DNA from: Stomoxys calcitrans
Lineage: Eukaryota > Arthropoda > Insecta > Diptera > Muscidae
Direction: 5' to 3'
NCBI RefSeq assembly: GCF_963082655.1
Contig: NC_081553.1
Coordinates: 191,211,732 to 191,275,731, forward strand
Length of the DNA stretch: 64,000 nucleotides
Positions 62,827-64,000 of this stretch are shown here, piece by piece. The position numbers and the translations under genes were made by a program. The notes beneath the pieces were generated by a model. The model was not told the origin of the DNA and made no database searches. It worked only from the letters and a program-made list of their open reading frames with translations. Position 1 is the first letter of the stretch; every line of letters starts with the position of its first letter.

Positions 62827-64000
62827 AAATTGAATTTGTGTTTGTTAGTCGGTTTGTTTGTTTGCTCCATATAGACTCAAAAACGGCTGAACCGATTCCC
62901 TTGGAATTTTCACAGATTGTGTAGGTTCGTCTGGAAGGAAATATAGGCTATATAATTTTTTGATATCGGAAGGGGGCGGACCCCCTTCCCCCCTTACCCC
63001 AAAAGTACCACCCAAAAAAAAAGTGGACCGATCGTGACAATATGGGACTCAAATGAAAGGTATGCCGGAGTAGAGTACGAATTTCATATTAAAAATTGGG
63101 TCCAAGTAGCTGGGGGGGGGGCCACCCCAACCCCCAAAACCCCCTAGAATAGGTTTCTTGGACGACCATGACAATATGGGACTCAAATGAAAGGTATTCG
63201 GGAGTAGATTGCGAATATGGTCAGGAAGGAGAAATAGGATCTATAATTTGTTGATTTCGGAAGGGGGGCGGACCCTCCCTCAATACCCAAAAACACCATC
63301 CAAAATTAAAAGTGACCGATCAGGACAATATGGCATACAAAATCAGATCGAAGTATATGGGGGGTCACCCTACCCCCCCAAAAAAGGACATATGACCCAT
63401 CATGACTATCTGGGACGCGGTTTTTTGTTTCTTTCGTAGAGTCAAAAACTGCTGAACCGATTTTCTTTCAATTTTCACAGTTACACACAGTGTAAGTTTG
63501 TCTGGAAGGAAACATAGGCTATACAATTTTTGGGGGGCGTTCCGTCCCTCCCCCAAAGGGACCAAGTACCCAGAGGGCCTCCCCAACCCAAAAATTCCTC
63601 TAAACTGATATATTCGACATTCATGTAAATATGGGCCTCCAAGTGGAAAGTATTCGACAGTAGATTACAAATATGGCATGAAATATTAGGTCCAAGTAAT
63701 GGGAGGTCGCCCCACCCCCAAGTACACCCAAATGGGCGTATTAGTCGACAAAGTCTATATAGGACTCAAATGAAAGGTATTTGAGAGTAAATTACGAATA
63801 TGACATAAGAGTTTGTGTTCACGTCTAGGTGGCGCTTTTCCTTCCAAAAATAAGTCAAATAGGTTGATTGACCCATTATGACAATATGGGACTCAAATGA
63901 AAGGTATTTGAGAATAGAAAACGAATTTGATATCCAATTTTGGAGCCAATTGTTTGGGGATACGCCCATAACCACCCCCGAAACTGAACTTCATTTTCGA
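62827..64000 (-). repeat. G-tract-rich tandem repeat family (family B), minus orientation
   Basis: Mirror of the 28501-30455 family: AAATTGAATTTGTGTTTGTT, GTCGGTTTGTTTGTTTGCTC, GACTCAAAAACGGCTGAACC, ATTTTCACAGATTGTG, GGAAGGAAATATAGGCTAT, then units with GACAATATGGGACTCAAATG, AAAGGTATTCGGGAGTAGA and GGGTCCAAGTA. It begins directly at the MITE and runs off the window end. Confidence 0.6.

Overview
The window looks like a repeat-dense stretch of a higher dipteran genome, most probably a calyptrate (house-fly or stable-fly type) species. The evidence is the repeat content: DINE-1/HINE-like (mini-me type) elements ending in (GACR)n tracts, a tRNA-derived SINE, mariner-type MITEs, RNase H-bearing non-LTR retrotransposons and an RTE fragment. 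The species call is inference from repeat style. I could not find one convincing host gene, host exon or structural RNA gene. All recognisable coding sequence belongs to mobile elements, and almost all of it is broken. Layout: 0-5 kb has an internally deleted LOA/I-group retrotransposon (ORF1 tail, endonuclease start, RT end, RNase H; minus strand) and a second RT fragment. 7-11 kb is a HINE-like composite with 706-bp near-perfect inverted arms, a fold-back Tc1/mariner derivative and a mariner MITE. 13.5-17.7 kb and 18.0-20.6 kb are long arrays of ~152-bp units with higher-order periods. 21.2-25.2 kb holds the best-preserved element, a CR1-like retrotransposon with an intact PHD-finger ORF1 and an ORF2 (endonuclease plus RT) broken by a single in-frame TAA. 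27.6-38.7 kb is a run of HINE-like elements in both orientations plus a second, G-tract-rich tandem family that returns inverted at 62.8-64 kb. 38.9-50.5 kb is a nest of SINEs, a MITE inside a retrotransposon zinc knuckle, a split retroviral-type protease, RT deletion derivatives, and a 5'-truncated retrotransposon with a clear 12-bp target-site duplication. 53.9-61.1 kb has another RNase H element split by a 2.6-kb TG...CA insertion (probable solo LTR, 4-bp duplication), next to a 3.3-kb LOA-like element with a mutated RT active site and several internal tandem duplications. The repeats explain each other. The ~152-bp arrays lie between recognisable HINE-like 5' and 3' borders, so they look like expanded central tandem repeats of those elements. 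The long (GACR)n microsatellites are likewise internal parts of the elements. The SINEs and MITEs are non-autonomous passengers: the tRNA-derived SINE has Pol III A and B boxes, and the MITEs are flanked by TA. Low-complexity stretches near 5-6.9, 11.7-13.5, 25.3-27.4, 32.3-33.9, 41-42.3, 50.6-52.3 and 61.2-62.3 kb contain only microsatellites and short chance reading frames. They could be intronic or intergenic.
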